A stretch of DNA of 64,000 bases from Diphasiastrum complanatum (lineage: Eukaryota > Streptophyta > Lycopodiopsida > Lycopodiales > Lycopodiaceae). The stretch covers positions 45,333,255 to 45,397,254 of the forward strand of contig CM055111.1 of NCBI GenBank assembly GCA_029204225.1, given 5' to 3'. Every line of letters starts with the position of its first letter. The first letter of the stretch is position 1. The translations under genes were made by a program, and so were the position numbers. This document shows positions 25,901 to 34,005 of the stretch, piece by piece. Under the pieces are notes generated by a model. That model was given only the letters and a program-made list of their open reading frames with translations. It searched no databases and was not told the DNA's origin.

Positions 25901-26582
25901 CCATAACATGCCTCAAAAAGACAATTTGTGGACCACTAGTAAGGTAGAGTCTGAGGAGCACTTTATTTTTTGACGCAACATAAACGAAGGGGGATAATCA
26001 TCCAGTTATGCTAGATTTTTTGATCTCATATAAGGATCCACGGTGCCTAGCTCTAATTACATGAGGGATGCCTTGCCTTTGGAGAGACCTGCGTCATAAT
26101 GATCATTATAGTAGGAGAGATACTTAGCTTCTACAGGATGATTCTAGGACATCCATGGAGTATGAATTAGATTCGGAGGATGAGACAAACATTCTATTTG
26201 AACATCCAGATCAAAGATAGCATCGGGTGCAGAGACCTACTGACACTCCAACTTCACAACAAGCCACACAACCACAACATACCACACAATCATCCATACA
26301 TAGACATCACCCACGATGGCAGGGGATTGCATCCTCCACATCTTCCTCTTAAACAACAGTTTCACACCGTTGTCAGTTTCCACCATCGCATCTTTCTTCA
26401 GACATGTCATGATGATAGTAGTGGACATACTTATGTAGTTGGTCTAGCATTATGTTTATGTTTATGCGTATATATGCTATGTAGTTTTTCATACAGGTAT
26501 TGGAGAGGTATTTATGCTCCTTATTGATTACACACTTGAGATATATCTTCAACATTATGTGCCTTTTGGTATTGCAAAAACA

Positions 26583-26659
<77 letters not shown>

Positions 26660-27281
26660 GGTTTTGGCCCGCCAGGGCAAAGTTGGCATTCTTGAGGTTG
26701 ATGTTACTTGCCTCAAGAATGAATTGCAATCAGATGAAGAGGAAAAAGAAGAAGGCGGCAATGCAGATTCAGAAGACATGGCAAAGCAGCTTCAAGAGCG
26801 GGTTCACTCCTTGGAGCAGCAATTTCAACAATCAAAAAGTTCTTGGGCCGACATATGTCGCTCAAGAGATCTAAGCAGGTTATTTCTGAATCTATTCAAG
26901 AACATCAAAATGCTTTCATTCATTCCACCTTTGGTCTCAAAGAGGATGTCATATCTGTTGCTTGGGTGGGTAAGCTCCAATCCACCACAGTGTTTCTGCG
27001 TTTCAAGGATGCTTTGCTGCAGATGCTAAGGCCAATTGTTTCCAGGCCCGGTCTTGGTTAAAATTGCAAAACTTAGAAATTCAGATTCTTCTCCCTCTCC
27101 TACGCGTGAGAGATGTTTGAGCTATGGTCATTTATTTCCTCTTCTGCGTGAGAGATGAGCTTTTTTACATAGCGAATTACGTTTTAGTTTAGTTTTCTGT
27201 TGACGGCATTGTTCCGTTCCATTACCTATGTTGTACTCCTTTTCGTCTTATACGCCTTTTGGAATGGAAGACGTTAATAAA

Positions 27282-27338
<57 letters not shown>

Positions 27339-28423
27339 TCCTGTTCCACTGCGTCGCCAATCTGTAGAGCAGCATACACCAGGCGAACAGCGCCAGCATC
27401 TGTATCATGCATCAAAAGTCCCATCAGCCTGTGCATTGTTATCACTGCAAGCATATCTGCAGGTAGCTGCTTCACATAGGGGCCATAGACACTGCGATCC
27501 TCTCGGTATTCCCCTGCTTCTATTGACCTCAATTCTGCTGTAATTGCATCTCGAAGGGGTTCAAACCAGCCTAACAGCAGTGATTTTGCAAACGGCAGGT
27601 TTGGTGCCAATTTTCTCCGGCACATCTCCACCATCAAATCCTTGTATTCTTTTGCTGCTAGCTGCCATGCCTCGGTCTCAATTTTACGCTGTCTCGCATA
27701 CAAGCTTCTCTTTTGTATGTGTGAGCTATTTTCCTGCAAGTGAGAAGATGCCTCGCTGATGACTGATGAATCAAGCTTCTTGATTCTAACATACTCCCAC
27801 AATTCTTTGTCAATGTCAAGATTTTGTGGGACTGTGGCTCCCGAAAAGCCATTCGATCTGTAAGACCACTCATTGTCCAACGCCTGCTGGCCCCCTGCTT
27901 TGACTGCATCAATGCGATTTTGTGAAGAATCAACAGGCAATAAGTGGAAAAGCTGATTTGCCAACCAAGGCCAGTGCACGGCATTCAGCAACGCTGTATC
28001 TAGGGTTGAAACACTTTGTTCCAACGCAGTTGGACTAGATGCAGGCAGCACCACTGAAGGTTTAGCAGAAAAAGCAGACAAATTCTTTGACAAGACCCTT
28101 GCCTCGATGAGCCGACCTAATTCAGGCGAGTGCTCCCCCGAAGCAGACACCACTGCCGCAGCCGCAGTACTACTTCTGCGATTACACCCGCACAATCGCA
28201 AACCAACCAAATTTTCTAAATAATCCTTGTGTTCTCTTCTCAACTCCGCACTGGCCCTTGAAACCGCCAACCTAGATACTCTCCACATGACGCTCTTCAG
28301 CTTATGAATGCGCAGCTTGCTGCATGAGCCTCTGGCACCCACTGCCACTGCTCGCAGGACCAGTTTCCACAAAAAGCCATACATCATATTATAATTCATT
28401 TCACATCGAAACCTAAAATCCAT
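10972..28423 (-). CDS. RpoT: Phage-type (T7-like) organellar RNA polymerase, 19 exons, 1080 aa
   Basis: Nuclear gene for the single-subunit RNA polymerase that transcribes mitochondrial and/or plastid genes in plants. Exons (transcript order): 28423-27338, 19828-19628, 19514-19381, 19252-19201, 18965-18907, 16829-16712, 16446-16333, 16147-16016, 14969-14553, 14052-14002, 13842-13772, 13539-13455, 12827-12675, 12508-12434, 12096-12007, 11888-11838, 11716-11578, 11469-11366, 11082-10972. All introns are GT-AG; phases agree and the total is 3243 bases with one terminal TGA. Polymerase motif A is [10 protein letters not shown] (Asp about residue 772), motif [15 protein letters not shown] (Lys about 847, Tyr about 855), motif C VHDSFW (Asp about 1013); the C terminus ends APYFFN. 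The thumb/palm block [15 protein letters not shown] is intact. No frameshift or stop was found, so the gene appears functional. The least certain junctions are exon 1 to 2 and the donor after exon 4 (GTTCGTG). Confidence 0.95.
11366..11469 (-). CDS. RpoT: RpoT exon 18: catalytic motif C
   Basis: The split Gly codon leads into VHDSFWTHA, whose Asp equals T7 Asp812. Then [17 protein letters not shown] follows. The preceding exon (11578-11716) carries [19 protein letters not shown], another hallmark of the family. Confidence 0.93.
12675..12827 (-). CDS. RpoT: RpoT exon 13: catalytic motif B (O-helix)
   Basis: 51 codons opening [19 protein letters not shown]. The Arg, Lys and Tyr of R-x3-K-x7-YG match T7 residues Arg627, Lys631 and Tyr639, which bind the incoming nucleotide and discriminate ribose. 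The remainder ([12 protein letters not shown]) is also typical of plant RpoT. Confidence 0.93.
14002..14052 (-). CDS. RpoT: RpoT exon 10: catalytic motif A
   Basis: 17 codons encoding [17 protein letters not shown]. The first Asp corresponds to the metal-binding Asp537 of T7 RNA polymerase. It is flanked by a CTGGCAG acceptor and a GTACTG donor. Confidence 0.93.
14553..14969 (-). CDS. RpoT: RpoT exon 9: largest polymerase-domain exon
   Basis: 139 codons. The start after CCCCAG gives [17 protein letters not shown], then [54 protein letters not shown] and ISHLPIHQ. These are among the most conserved stretches of plant RpoT proteins and of the T7 RNA polymerase family. The donor at 14552 joins HQ directly to motif A in the next exon. 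Confidence 0.95.
15200..15900. other. TTCCGGAA-rich segment in RpoT intron 8
   Basis: Within the intron between exons 8 and 9, palindromic TTCCGGAA and GAATG/CATTC motifs recur, for example near 15340, 15395, 15825 and 15840. A TTCnnGAAnnTTC triplet lies at 15380-15392. A T-run followed by a G-run sits at 15407-15429. The clustering at both ends suggests an inserted element whose borders I could not define. Confidence 0.4.
16830..18906 (-). other. RpoT intron 5 (about 2.1 kb), no recognisable insert
   Basis: Between exon 5 and exon 6. AT-rich with no credible coding block. Two segments near 18180-18330 and 18420-18560 are clearly similar to each other (shared wording such as ACTCTTTTTAGCA, GATGAACCGTA and AGAGATAACTG), so a tandem duplication of about 240 bases is likely. 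Confidence 0.5.
20554..20621. repeat. Near-perfect 68-bp palindrome (34-bp arms, no loop)
   Basis: The left arm (20554-20587) and right arm (20588-20621) are reverse complements at 32 of 34 positions, meeting at CGG/CCG. Related GGTTCGAA/TTCGAACCGG words continue on both sides from about 20450 to 20640. The sequence could form a cruciform or hairpin. It lies in RpoT intron 1, about 120 bases from the tRNA-like retroposon. Confidence 0.9.
20759..20843 (-). mobile_element. 85-bp tRNA-derived retroposon (mini-SINE) with 17-bp TSD
   Basis: On the minus strand the insert shows an A-box-like TGGCTCAGTTGG and a B-box-like GGTTCGAGCC, with the spacing of a tRNA gene's internal RNA polymerase III promoter. 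A CCAAAG-TTT-CTTTGG stem lies between them. It is flanked by exact 17-bp repeats (TTATTATAATTAAAATG) at 20742-20758 and 20844-20860, a length typical of LINE-driven retroposition. There is no long tail; the 3' end is a CTTGG-AAA-CCAAG hairpin. A functional tRNA is unlikely because the acceptor stem pairs poorly. Confidence 0.85.
21750..22560 (-). pseudogene. Second copia relic: protease and integrase pieces
   Basis: On the minus strand, starting near 22560, [18 protein letters not shown] matches the end of a copia protease region (usually V-x-Y-V-P-G-L-x-x-N-L-L-S). Further down come [27 protein letters not shown] and [13 protein letters not shown], which are copia integrase C-terminal blocks. 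Many frameshifts separate them. It is more decayed than the RT it abuts, so it is a different and probably older element. Confidence 0.65.
22560..24066 (-). pseudogene. Ty1/copia integrase C-terminus and reverse transcriptase
   Basis: Read from 24066 downwards: [35 protein letters not shown] and an Arg/Gln-rich linker, then the RT. RT blocks are [10 protein letters not shown]-like [25 protein letters not shown], a TAA near 23313 that interrupts KARLVAKGY, then [27 protein letters not shown], the catalytic [18 protein letters not shown] and LIGSLMY. The frame is open over long parts, so decay is moderate. It stops abruptly after GSLMY near 22575, where the next element begins, so the RNase H is missing. 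Confidence 0.88.
24067..24434 (-). other. LTR-like or unassigned insert between copia and hAT relics
   Basis: On the minus strand the stretch begins TGTTAGAAGTAATAAATGAC and ends CTTGTATATGCA, consistent with TG...CA ends. It contains a CT-rich leader-like part. The words TTCTAACA occur near both ends, but no clean 5-bp duplication was found. It interrupts the integrase frame at 24066. Confidence 0.35.
24435..24819 (-). pseudogene. hAT-family transposase fragment with an intron
   Basis: The minus strand encodes VWKENVVQ (24819-24796), then a GT-AG intron (24795-24666), then [15 protein letters not shown] and [20 protein letters not shown]. This is the V-V-T-D-N-A-x-N and F-W-T-P-C-A-A-H-C-x-D-L wording of the DUF659 region in plant hAT transposases, where the Asp is part of the catalytic triad. 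The dimerisation domain and N-terminal BED finger were not found. A TAG lies just before VWKEN. It is a short relic within RpoT intron 1. Confidence 0.75.
24820..26586. other. Unassigned part of RpoT intron 1
   Basis: A 257-codon open frame on the plus strand (24775-25548) overlaps the hAT relic at its start and contains a Ser-rich stretch and a [17 protein letters not shown] helix. I recognise no family and cannot call it a gene. The rest to 26586 shows no coherent coding signal. Confidence 0.3.
26587..26657. repeat. (TC)n microsatellite, 71 bp
   Basis: Uninterrupted TC dinucleotides. The left flank (TATGTGCCTTTTGG) is similar to that of the CT tract at 27286 (TATACGCCTTTTGG), so the two tracts may derive from a duplicated unit. 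Confidence 0.97.
26658..27061 (+). other. Open frames with coiled-coil character, origin unknown
   Basis: After the microsatellite the plus strand reads [18 protein letters not shown], an acidic EEEKEEGG patch and [17 protein letters not shown], a heptad-like helix. After a frame change near 26865 it reads [13 protein letters not shown] and [11 protein letters not shown]. The two frames together look like a decayed ORF, perhaps a retroelement gag or ORF1, but no diagnostic motif is present. Confidence 0.3.
27286..27335. repeat. (CT)n microsatellite abutting the RpoT exon 1 donor
   Basis: 50 bp of CT repeats. On the RpoT strand the donor GTGAGAG runs straight into the GA repeat. Failure to splice would add an Arg-Glu repeat to the protein. 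Confidence 0.95.
27338..28423 (-). CDS. RpoT: RpoT exon 1: targeting peptide and N-terminal domain
   Basis: 362 codons. The first in-frame ATG after an in-frame TGA (28427-28429) is at 28423. Further in-frame Met codons lie at residues 9, 13, 14 and 46. Residues 14-60 are rich in Arg, Lys, Ser and Ala with few acidic residues, typical of mitochondrial or plastid transit peptides. The conserved RpoT N-terminal domain follows: [37 protein letters not shown] and the [19 protein letters not shown] helix. The exon ends at GAG before GTGAGAG, and this donor opens directly into a CT/GA microsatellite. Which Met is used in life is not decided by the sequence. Confidence 0.9.
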
Positions 28424-28441
28424 CCCTCATAAAAGCTTCAT
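28413..28441 (-). promoter_or_regulatory. Two tiny overlapping upstream ORFs at the RpoT start
   Basis: Just before the first RpoT ATG, a four-codon ORF (ATG at 28441, TGA at 28427-28429) overlaps by ATGA with a five-codon ORF (ATG at 28430, TAG ending at 28413). The second runs across the RpoT ATG in another frame. If the transcript starts far enough upstream, they could reduce use of the first Met and favour Met 9, 13/14 or 46 by leaky scanning or reinitiation. This is inference only. Confidence 0.55.
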
Positions 28442-29747
28442 AATACAAGCCATTCGTTCATAAAGTTGTGCCTAACAAATTACAGGCCTATTGCATTTAT
28501 AATAGGTTGAAAAAGAGATTAGAGGTTAAAGGCCTGTTGCATTGAATATGTTGGAAGACAAAACAGATTATGATTGTTAATGTCAGAAAAATGTGTGACC
28601 TGAGGCAAGGGTCCCAGTGAGGAACTCATCCGACGCTCCGACAACGCCGGCCTGAACCTTGAAGCTTTCCAGCTTTGGATCGGAACAGCAAGCAAGCACT
28701 TTCAGCTATGTCTTGCCTCCTCAATCATAGCACCGTACTGCCACATTGCACAAAAACCAAAGCCCTAACCAGCTAATAAGAGAAACAAGCTTCCACAACC
28801 CTTGTTGCCGACTAAACCCTCGCCATCTACAAGCAAATAAACAAACCTAGTTATGGTCCGCAGGTAGCGCAGAAAATGCCTATATTTCTGACTGAATCAT
28901 GCAACTCTGCTGCCTCACGATCTCTCCGAACACCTCCAGATTTGCAGATTTGTATTGTCTGGTTTGATCGAGCAGCATTGATTCTCTTCTCGTGGAGACA
29001 GGGGCCAATAAACCCTGCAAAAACCCTAATTTCGGGAGGAGGGAAGGTTCTACTCTCGTTTGTGGCATTCTAGTCCACCACCGTTGGATTTTCAAATTCA
29101 CGGTTCAGATTTCTGCCACGTTTCTTTAAGGACAACCATCACATAGCTGACAAGTGGCAATTCTTTTTGGGACAGCCACTAATAATAGGCTCAAGTAAAT
29201 TTGGCTCTTAGCCAATTGCAAGATGACACGTGGCGCATGATACTCTCCACACATTTGCCCAAAAAGATTTGACCTTCTTGGCCATGCCTTACAAGCACGG
29301 GCACATAGTAGACACAATAAAAATTGATGTGCTTGTGTTTAAAATAATTAATTGGAATTTTTTTTGGTTTCATATTTATACTAATTTTTGAAGCTGCCAC
29401 ATATTTAACAAATACGTAATTAAAACATAAACGTAGTTTTTATGAATTAATAAGGTAAATTCGTTTCAGGGATAAATTTCTATGTGGTAGCTCTGTCCGT
29501 GGTAGTCTCGTGGATTCTCTCGTGCATTCTTACGTTTGTGCTGGCTTTGCTTGAGTGTGTGGCTTCTCGCATGCTCTGCCTATTGCATTGAATGTTCTCT
29601 TGGCTGTTCTCGTGGCTTCATGCATGCACAAAACAAAGAACAGAAAAAGACAAGGAGATCAAACAGATGTTCTCATGGATGTTCTTTTGGCTCGCTGTTC
29701 TCGCTGCTCGAGGATGGTTGCACTTCTTTGGAAGAACTAGATTTCTG
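28442..29747. other. RpoT upstream region
   Basis: This should include the RpoT promoter and 5' UTR (minus strand). I see no convincing TATA box. GC content is higher than in nearby intergenic DNA between about 28600 and 29060. A small open frame near 29536-29790 is Cys/Leu-rich and unrecognised. Confidence 0.4.
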
Positions 29748-30114
29748 CAGGATTACTTTGAAGATTTTTATGAAGATCTGTTTAGATGAGGAGTTGAGCA
29801 AGTATGGGGAGCTTGAAAGCCTGAATGTGTGTTATAATCTTGCAGATCACATGGTTGGTAATGTTTACGCACAGTTTAGACAAGAATAATTGGCGGCCGC
29901 TACTCTGCAAGCTTTAAATGGACACTTATAATATACAGGTCGTCCTATTAATGTGGATTTTTCTCCTTTGACAGATTTTAGAGAAGCGACTTGTCGACAA
30001 TATGAAGAAAATACTTGCAATCGAGGTGGATTGTGCATGTTAAGAAGATCAGCAAGGATTTAAGAAAGCTTTTTGGAAGCCACAAAAGGCATGGGCGTAT
30101 ATTGGCAGCCATAA
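29748..30114 (+). pseudogene. U2AF35 (U2AF small subunit) retro-pseudogene fragment
   Basis: The plus strand encodes [12 protein letters not shown], then after a small frameshift near 29788 [49 protein letters not shown] and [13 protein letters not shown] small deletion follows within the second zinc finger, then [14 protein letters not shown]. This is the RRM (UHM) plus second CCCH finger of the 3' splice-site factor U2AF35. In-frame TAA codons at 29887-29889 and near 29928, the frameshift and the finger deletion make it non-functional. No intron interrupts it. The N-terminal finger and the RS tail are absent. Confidence 0.88.
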
Positions 30115-30860
30115 CAGAGTAGAAGCCTGAGTCCTCGCAGAGACTATGAAAGGCCTGAAAAGCACCGCGGAGGTAGTTGTCGCGGTCAAGACTCTTATCG
30201 AACGTTAAAGCTACGCTTGACGCGTATTTCCATTCGCTAGTAGCTGTTTTGCTCAAGCTATTTTAAGTATTTTATATTCAAGGAAGTAAAGAAGGTTTTT
30301 CTTATATCCTTCTCACTTGCAGTTTGGGTTGTACAGGGTCTAATGAATGTTACTGAAGGAAAGGTTCAAGTGCTTTCAACTGCAACAGATGGTTTGAAAT
30401 ACAAGAAAGTTTTCTCTAGTTTTTTTTCTATGGATCTTACGTGTTGTTGTCAAGAACACTGAGATTATTAAATCTTCAGGTTCTCAAATTTCCTCAATCA
30501 GGAGCCAACAGAGTAAAACCTTAAAATTGTGAATTCCTTGCAGCTAGATTGACTTCTTTCAAATCACCTTTAAATTTTGCGTGATGGTTATTCCCTACCT
30601 TCCACACTCAAATCAAAATTGTAGTGTTCTCATGTATCTGGCATCTACTTCTCACCACAAGTTGAATCTGTAGGCTTAATACTTGGACTGTAATTAATGC
30701 AATTCAGTATTTTTTTATATCGACATTCATTTACGGTTTGGATTGCTTTGATAACAACCCCAGAAGCAGCAATTCATTTGACTTAACAATATATATTCGA
30801 AGACATTACAAAGATGCTCACAACTAACCTATTTCGTGCATTGCACCTGTTTCTCACAAG

Positions 30861-30901
30861 ATCTGAAGAAGTACATTGATCTTTATGGCAGAGGAATCCA
30901 G
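30861..30901 (+). CDS. Possible exon of an unidentified gene
   Basis: Between TTCTCACAAG and GTAGCCC the sequence encodes LKKYIDLYGRGIQ. Its phase fits the candidate last exon at 31278. I do not recognise the protein. Upstream, VTEGKVQVLSTATDGLKYKK near 30345-30405 might belong to the same gene, but no clean splice sites join it. Confidence 0.25.
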
Positions 30902-31277
30902 GTAGCCCTCTCCTTGACAACACCATCAAGGTTAGCCTTGGACTCTAGTCTTCATTGTATTGCACAAAGATTGATCTCTTTCGTGGGATTGCAGTGAGAA
31001 CTTGATTAGATTGATCTCTTTCGTGGGATTGCAGTGAGCTTGATTTCTATAGTGAAAGGTTGATTTTTTTATGTTATCTACTTATGCAGACTTTTATGTG
31101 CCAGCTCTGCAAAGGAGTAGCTCACTGCCATAGCTATGGGGTTATGCACATCTTAAACTGAGTTGTATGTGTATGACGTCATATGTTATTACTTATTGCA
31201 GCAAGGATTTATCATCATGCATCTAGTCAAAGTTTAGTCTCTGTCTATCTAACTGAATCTAAATCGTGCCATGACAG

Positions 31278-31385
31278 AAGCCTCAAAACCTACCGGTGGA
31301 CAAAGAGAAAGGCTTGTTCAAGATTGCAAATCTTGCCCTTGGACTAGCATTCATAGTTGTAGCATTCAGTGTGATGCTTTCGTAG
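31278..31385 (+). CDS. Possible terminal exon: tail-anchored membrane segment
   Basis: After an ATGACAG acceptor the frame reads KPQNLPVDKEKGLFK, then a hydrophobic run of about 19 residues (IANLALGLAFIVVAFSVML), Ser and TAG. This looks like a C-terminal transmembrane anchor with a positive flank. It joins in phase with the exon at 30861-30901. No family was recognised; it could be a real gene end or a relic. Confidence 0.35.
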   Translation, partial: KPQNLPVDKEKGLFKIANLALGLAFIVVAFSVMLS

Positions 31386-31718
31386 GTTTGCTCTCAGATA
31401 TGGTTAAGTATACTCAACAAAGGAGCTCTTTGTTTTAACTTTTTATGGTAAAATGTCAACATGTCCACAGATCATGCTTTCTAGTAGACAAATTGAAGCG
31501 CGCCTCACTGGCCGCGATGGTAGCATTTTACTTTTTCACATCTCGATGTGGAAATATTTGTGTGGCAGCGATGAATCAATTTTTCTCATTTTCATCTAAA
31601 TGCTCTACTTGCTTCTTGTATGGATAACAATAGAAAGGCTTTATCTTTGCCTTCTTGAGGCTTGAATATGTGTAGATGTCCAACGATGGACAAATTGCAT
31701 ACACTACCAAAGGCGGAA

Positions 31719-32900
31719 CAATAGAAATTGATCTTGAAGGCTAGACCTTATCAGCTGATTGCCGACCAGTTGTACCGAAGAGGTCCAGACAGAATTCTTC
31801 GGCGATGTATACTTCCTCATGAGACCACCCAGATCATTTCACTTTCACATGAAGGCATAGGTGGAGGTCATTTTGCATCTGACATTACAGTTCGCAAGAT
31901 TCTGCAATCATGATGTTGGTGGCCAACGATTCATAAAGACACGGAGGAATACTTGAAAAAGTGCAATGTGTGCCAAAGGGCGAGGAGACCAACGAGATTG
32001 AACTATGATCTACTGCACCCAGTCTTAGCCTAAGCACCATTCGAAAAATGGAGATTGGATTATATTGGTCCAATTCACCCTACAGCAAGGAGTTCCTAGA
32101 CTCGATACATAATCGTATCCACAGACTACCTCACCAAATGGGTCAAAGCCAAGGCAGTAAGAGTAGCTGATGCTAGGACCACTGCCAAGTTCTTTTATGA
32201 AAATATCATTGTGCGCTTCGGATGCCCAATGCAACTACTCAGTGACGGAAGCCATTTCATCAACGAGACCATCAAGGTCCTATTGGAGGAATTCTTCGTG
32301 ATCCACAAAACCAGTACGCCTTATTATCCTCGTGGTAATGGGCAAGCAGAATCATGCAATAAGATGATGTGTAGCGTGCTCACAAAAATAGTTGAAGATA
32401 GCAGATCAAATTGGGAACACAAGTTGCATGCTGCATTGTGGGCATTTAGGACAGCATATAAAGAGAGCACTGATCAAACACCCTTCCAATTGGTATATGG
32501 TCAAGATGCTGTGATGCTAGTAGAGTTTTTAGTTCCTTCATTAAGGATTGCCACCGCACAACGTCTTAATGAGTCCAAATCTCTACAGCTACGCCACGAA
32601 GCTCTGCATAAACTCTGTGAAACACGCTTACTAGTTGTGCATGCACTGGCAGCTGAAAAGGAAAGACGCAAAGCTTGGCATGATCGCAGATTACAAAAGA
32701 AGGATCTTCGTTCAAGAGATCTAGTCCTGATGTATAAAACCAAGGCGATCAAGGGGAAGCTAAAACTCACGGGCGAAGGTCCTTATAGGATCAAGCAAAT
32801 TCTTAATCATGGAGCCGTGAACTTAGAACAGCTTGATGGGACGCCCTTCGACACACCCATCAACGGTAGCCGATTGCACAAGTACTGGCCACCACAATAA
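31719..32900 (+). pseudogene. Ty3/gypsy integrase, nearly complete
   Basis: The zinc-binding HHCC domain is readable: YQLIADQLYRRGPD, SHEGIGGGHFASDIT, and KKCNVCQRARRP after a TGA at 31911-31913. The core follows with WRLDYIGPIHP, IIVSTDYLTKWVKAK, FGCPMQLLSDGSHF, YYPRGNGQAESCNK and the helix after it, then the C-terminal RSRDLVLMYKTKA and GEGPYRIKQI. The core carries D, D and E as in active integrases. The long open C-terminal half begins at 32211. Several stops upstream (31911, about 32031, about 32099) disable it. Tat/Athila-like wording suggests the same broad clade as the RT at 7183-9062. Confidence 0.85.
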
Positions 32901-32910
32901 GACAGATCCA

Positions 32911-33890
32911 GATTGGGGGTGGCACGTTACAAAAAGCTAATCTCCTCAGCCATCACCACTACATCTAAGGAGATCAAGCCAAATCAAGCTAAATCCATCA
33001 CGATTCAGCCGGATCTAGAAAGATCGAAAAAATCCATCAGAATCCAAGGAGGATCCAGATCCTAATAGGGTCAAAAAGGAAGCAAATCATTAGATTGACT
33101 GAGGGATCTACTACTTAGAATCCATCAGAACTTCCAGAGCACTACCAACAGTCAGATCAAGCCTGGATGAAATTGATTACCAGTTTACAAAAGTTAAAAA
33201 TCAGAAAATCTCGAGATCTCGTGAAAAAACACTCTGAAAGAGCACTTTTTTCATGATTTTTTGAGATCTCCTGGGAGGTAGCTCTTGAAAATTGAGCAGT
33301 TACCAGATCTAACCTAGATGCATCCATGAAAATCTCTGCGAGAGTTTCTGATGGAGGAATCATCATTTTTTAGTGTATGCGAAAGTTCCCATAAGCAGAA
33401 TTTTCAGAACCCTCGCAGAGCATCAAGATCAACTTACCAACTCTCGCAAAGTGCCTAAATGAAATCAGAGCAATGAAATTAGCCTGCCTACATGGTCTGA
33501 TCTTGAAAATCCAATCACAGGAACAAGTTGTGCGAGAGATCACTTCCTGCGAGAGTTGAACCCTCGCAGACAGCCTGAACCCTCGCAGAACCTTCGCATA
33601 GCAGTCAAATCACCTTCTGAACTCTCGCAGACTTCCCTGAGGTCTTAGAATTTGGTGAAGAAGGTGCCTGCCAAAATTTGGATGGAACTGAACAAGGAAA
33701 AGTGAATTTCACCTAATACGCAATCTAAATCCCGCTATATAAGGGCTGAATTCGAGTCATTTGTCACCTTTGCTAGCGAATCTCTGCCGAAATTTCCACT
33801 GAAAATACCAAGTTTTCTATTTTCAACCAAACTTCCTACCAGCTATCATCTGCTCATATTAAACACTGATCTGCGTTCTGAACTACAATC
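32911..33890 (+). repeat. LTR-like region after the integrase, with TATA box
   Basis: A polypurine-like GATTGGGGG (32911-32919) directly precedes TGGCACGTTAC, as expected for a 3' LTR start. A strong TATATAAG lies at 33736-33743. Between them TCTGCGAGAG/CTCTCGCAGA motifs recur in both orientations (33330-33640). The right end was not found and no second LTR is present, so the call is tentative. Confidence 0.45.
33736..33743 (+). promoter_or_regulatory. TATA box in the LTR-like region
   Basis: TATATAAG, followed by a C/T-rich leader and an ATG at 34006 that opens the accessory ORF region. Confidence 0.4.
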
Positions 33891-34005
33891 ATTGTCATCC
33901 AACACTCATTATTCTCAGTTTTCTACTGTTTCCACATCTTTTTCCATTTTCCACCGTTTTTTTCTACTTTTCCAACCTTTTCGACCACTAATCATCATTG
34001 CTAAC

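Larger units (their letters stand above)
19829..27337 (-). other. RpoT intron 1 (7.5 kb), loaded with transposon relics
   Basis: It lies between exon 1 (phase 0 donor GTGAGAG) and exon 2 (acceptor CCTGCAG). It contains two copia relics, a hAT transposase fragment, a tRNA-like retroposon, a long palindrome and two CT microsatellites. The copia and hAT relics are on the same strand as RpoT. Its length contrasts with the other 17 introns (about 100 bases to 2.1 kb). Confidence 0.85.
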
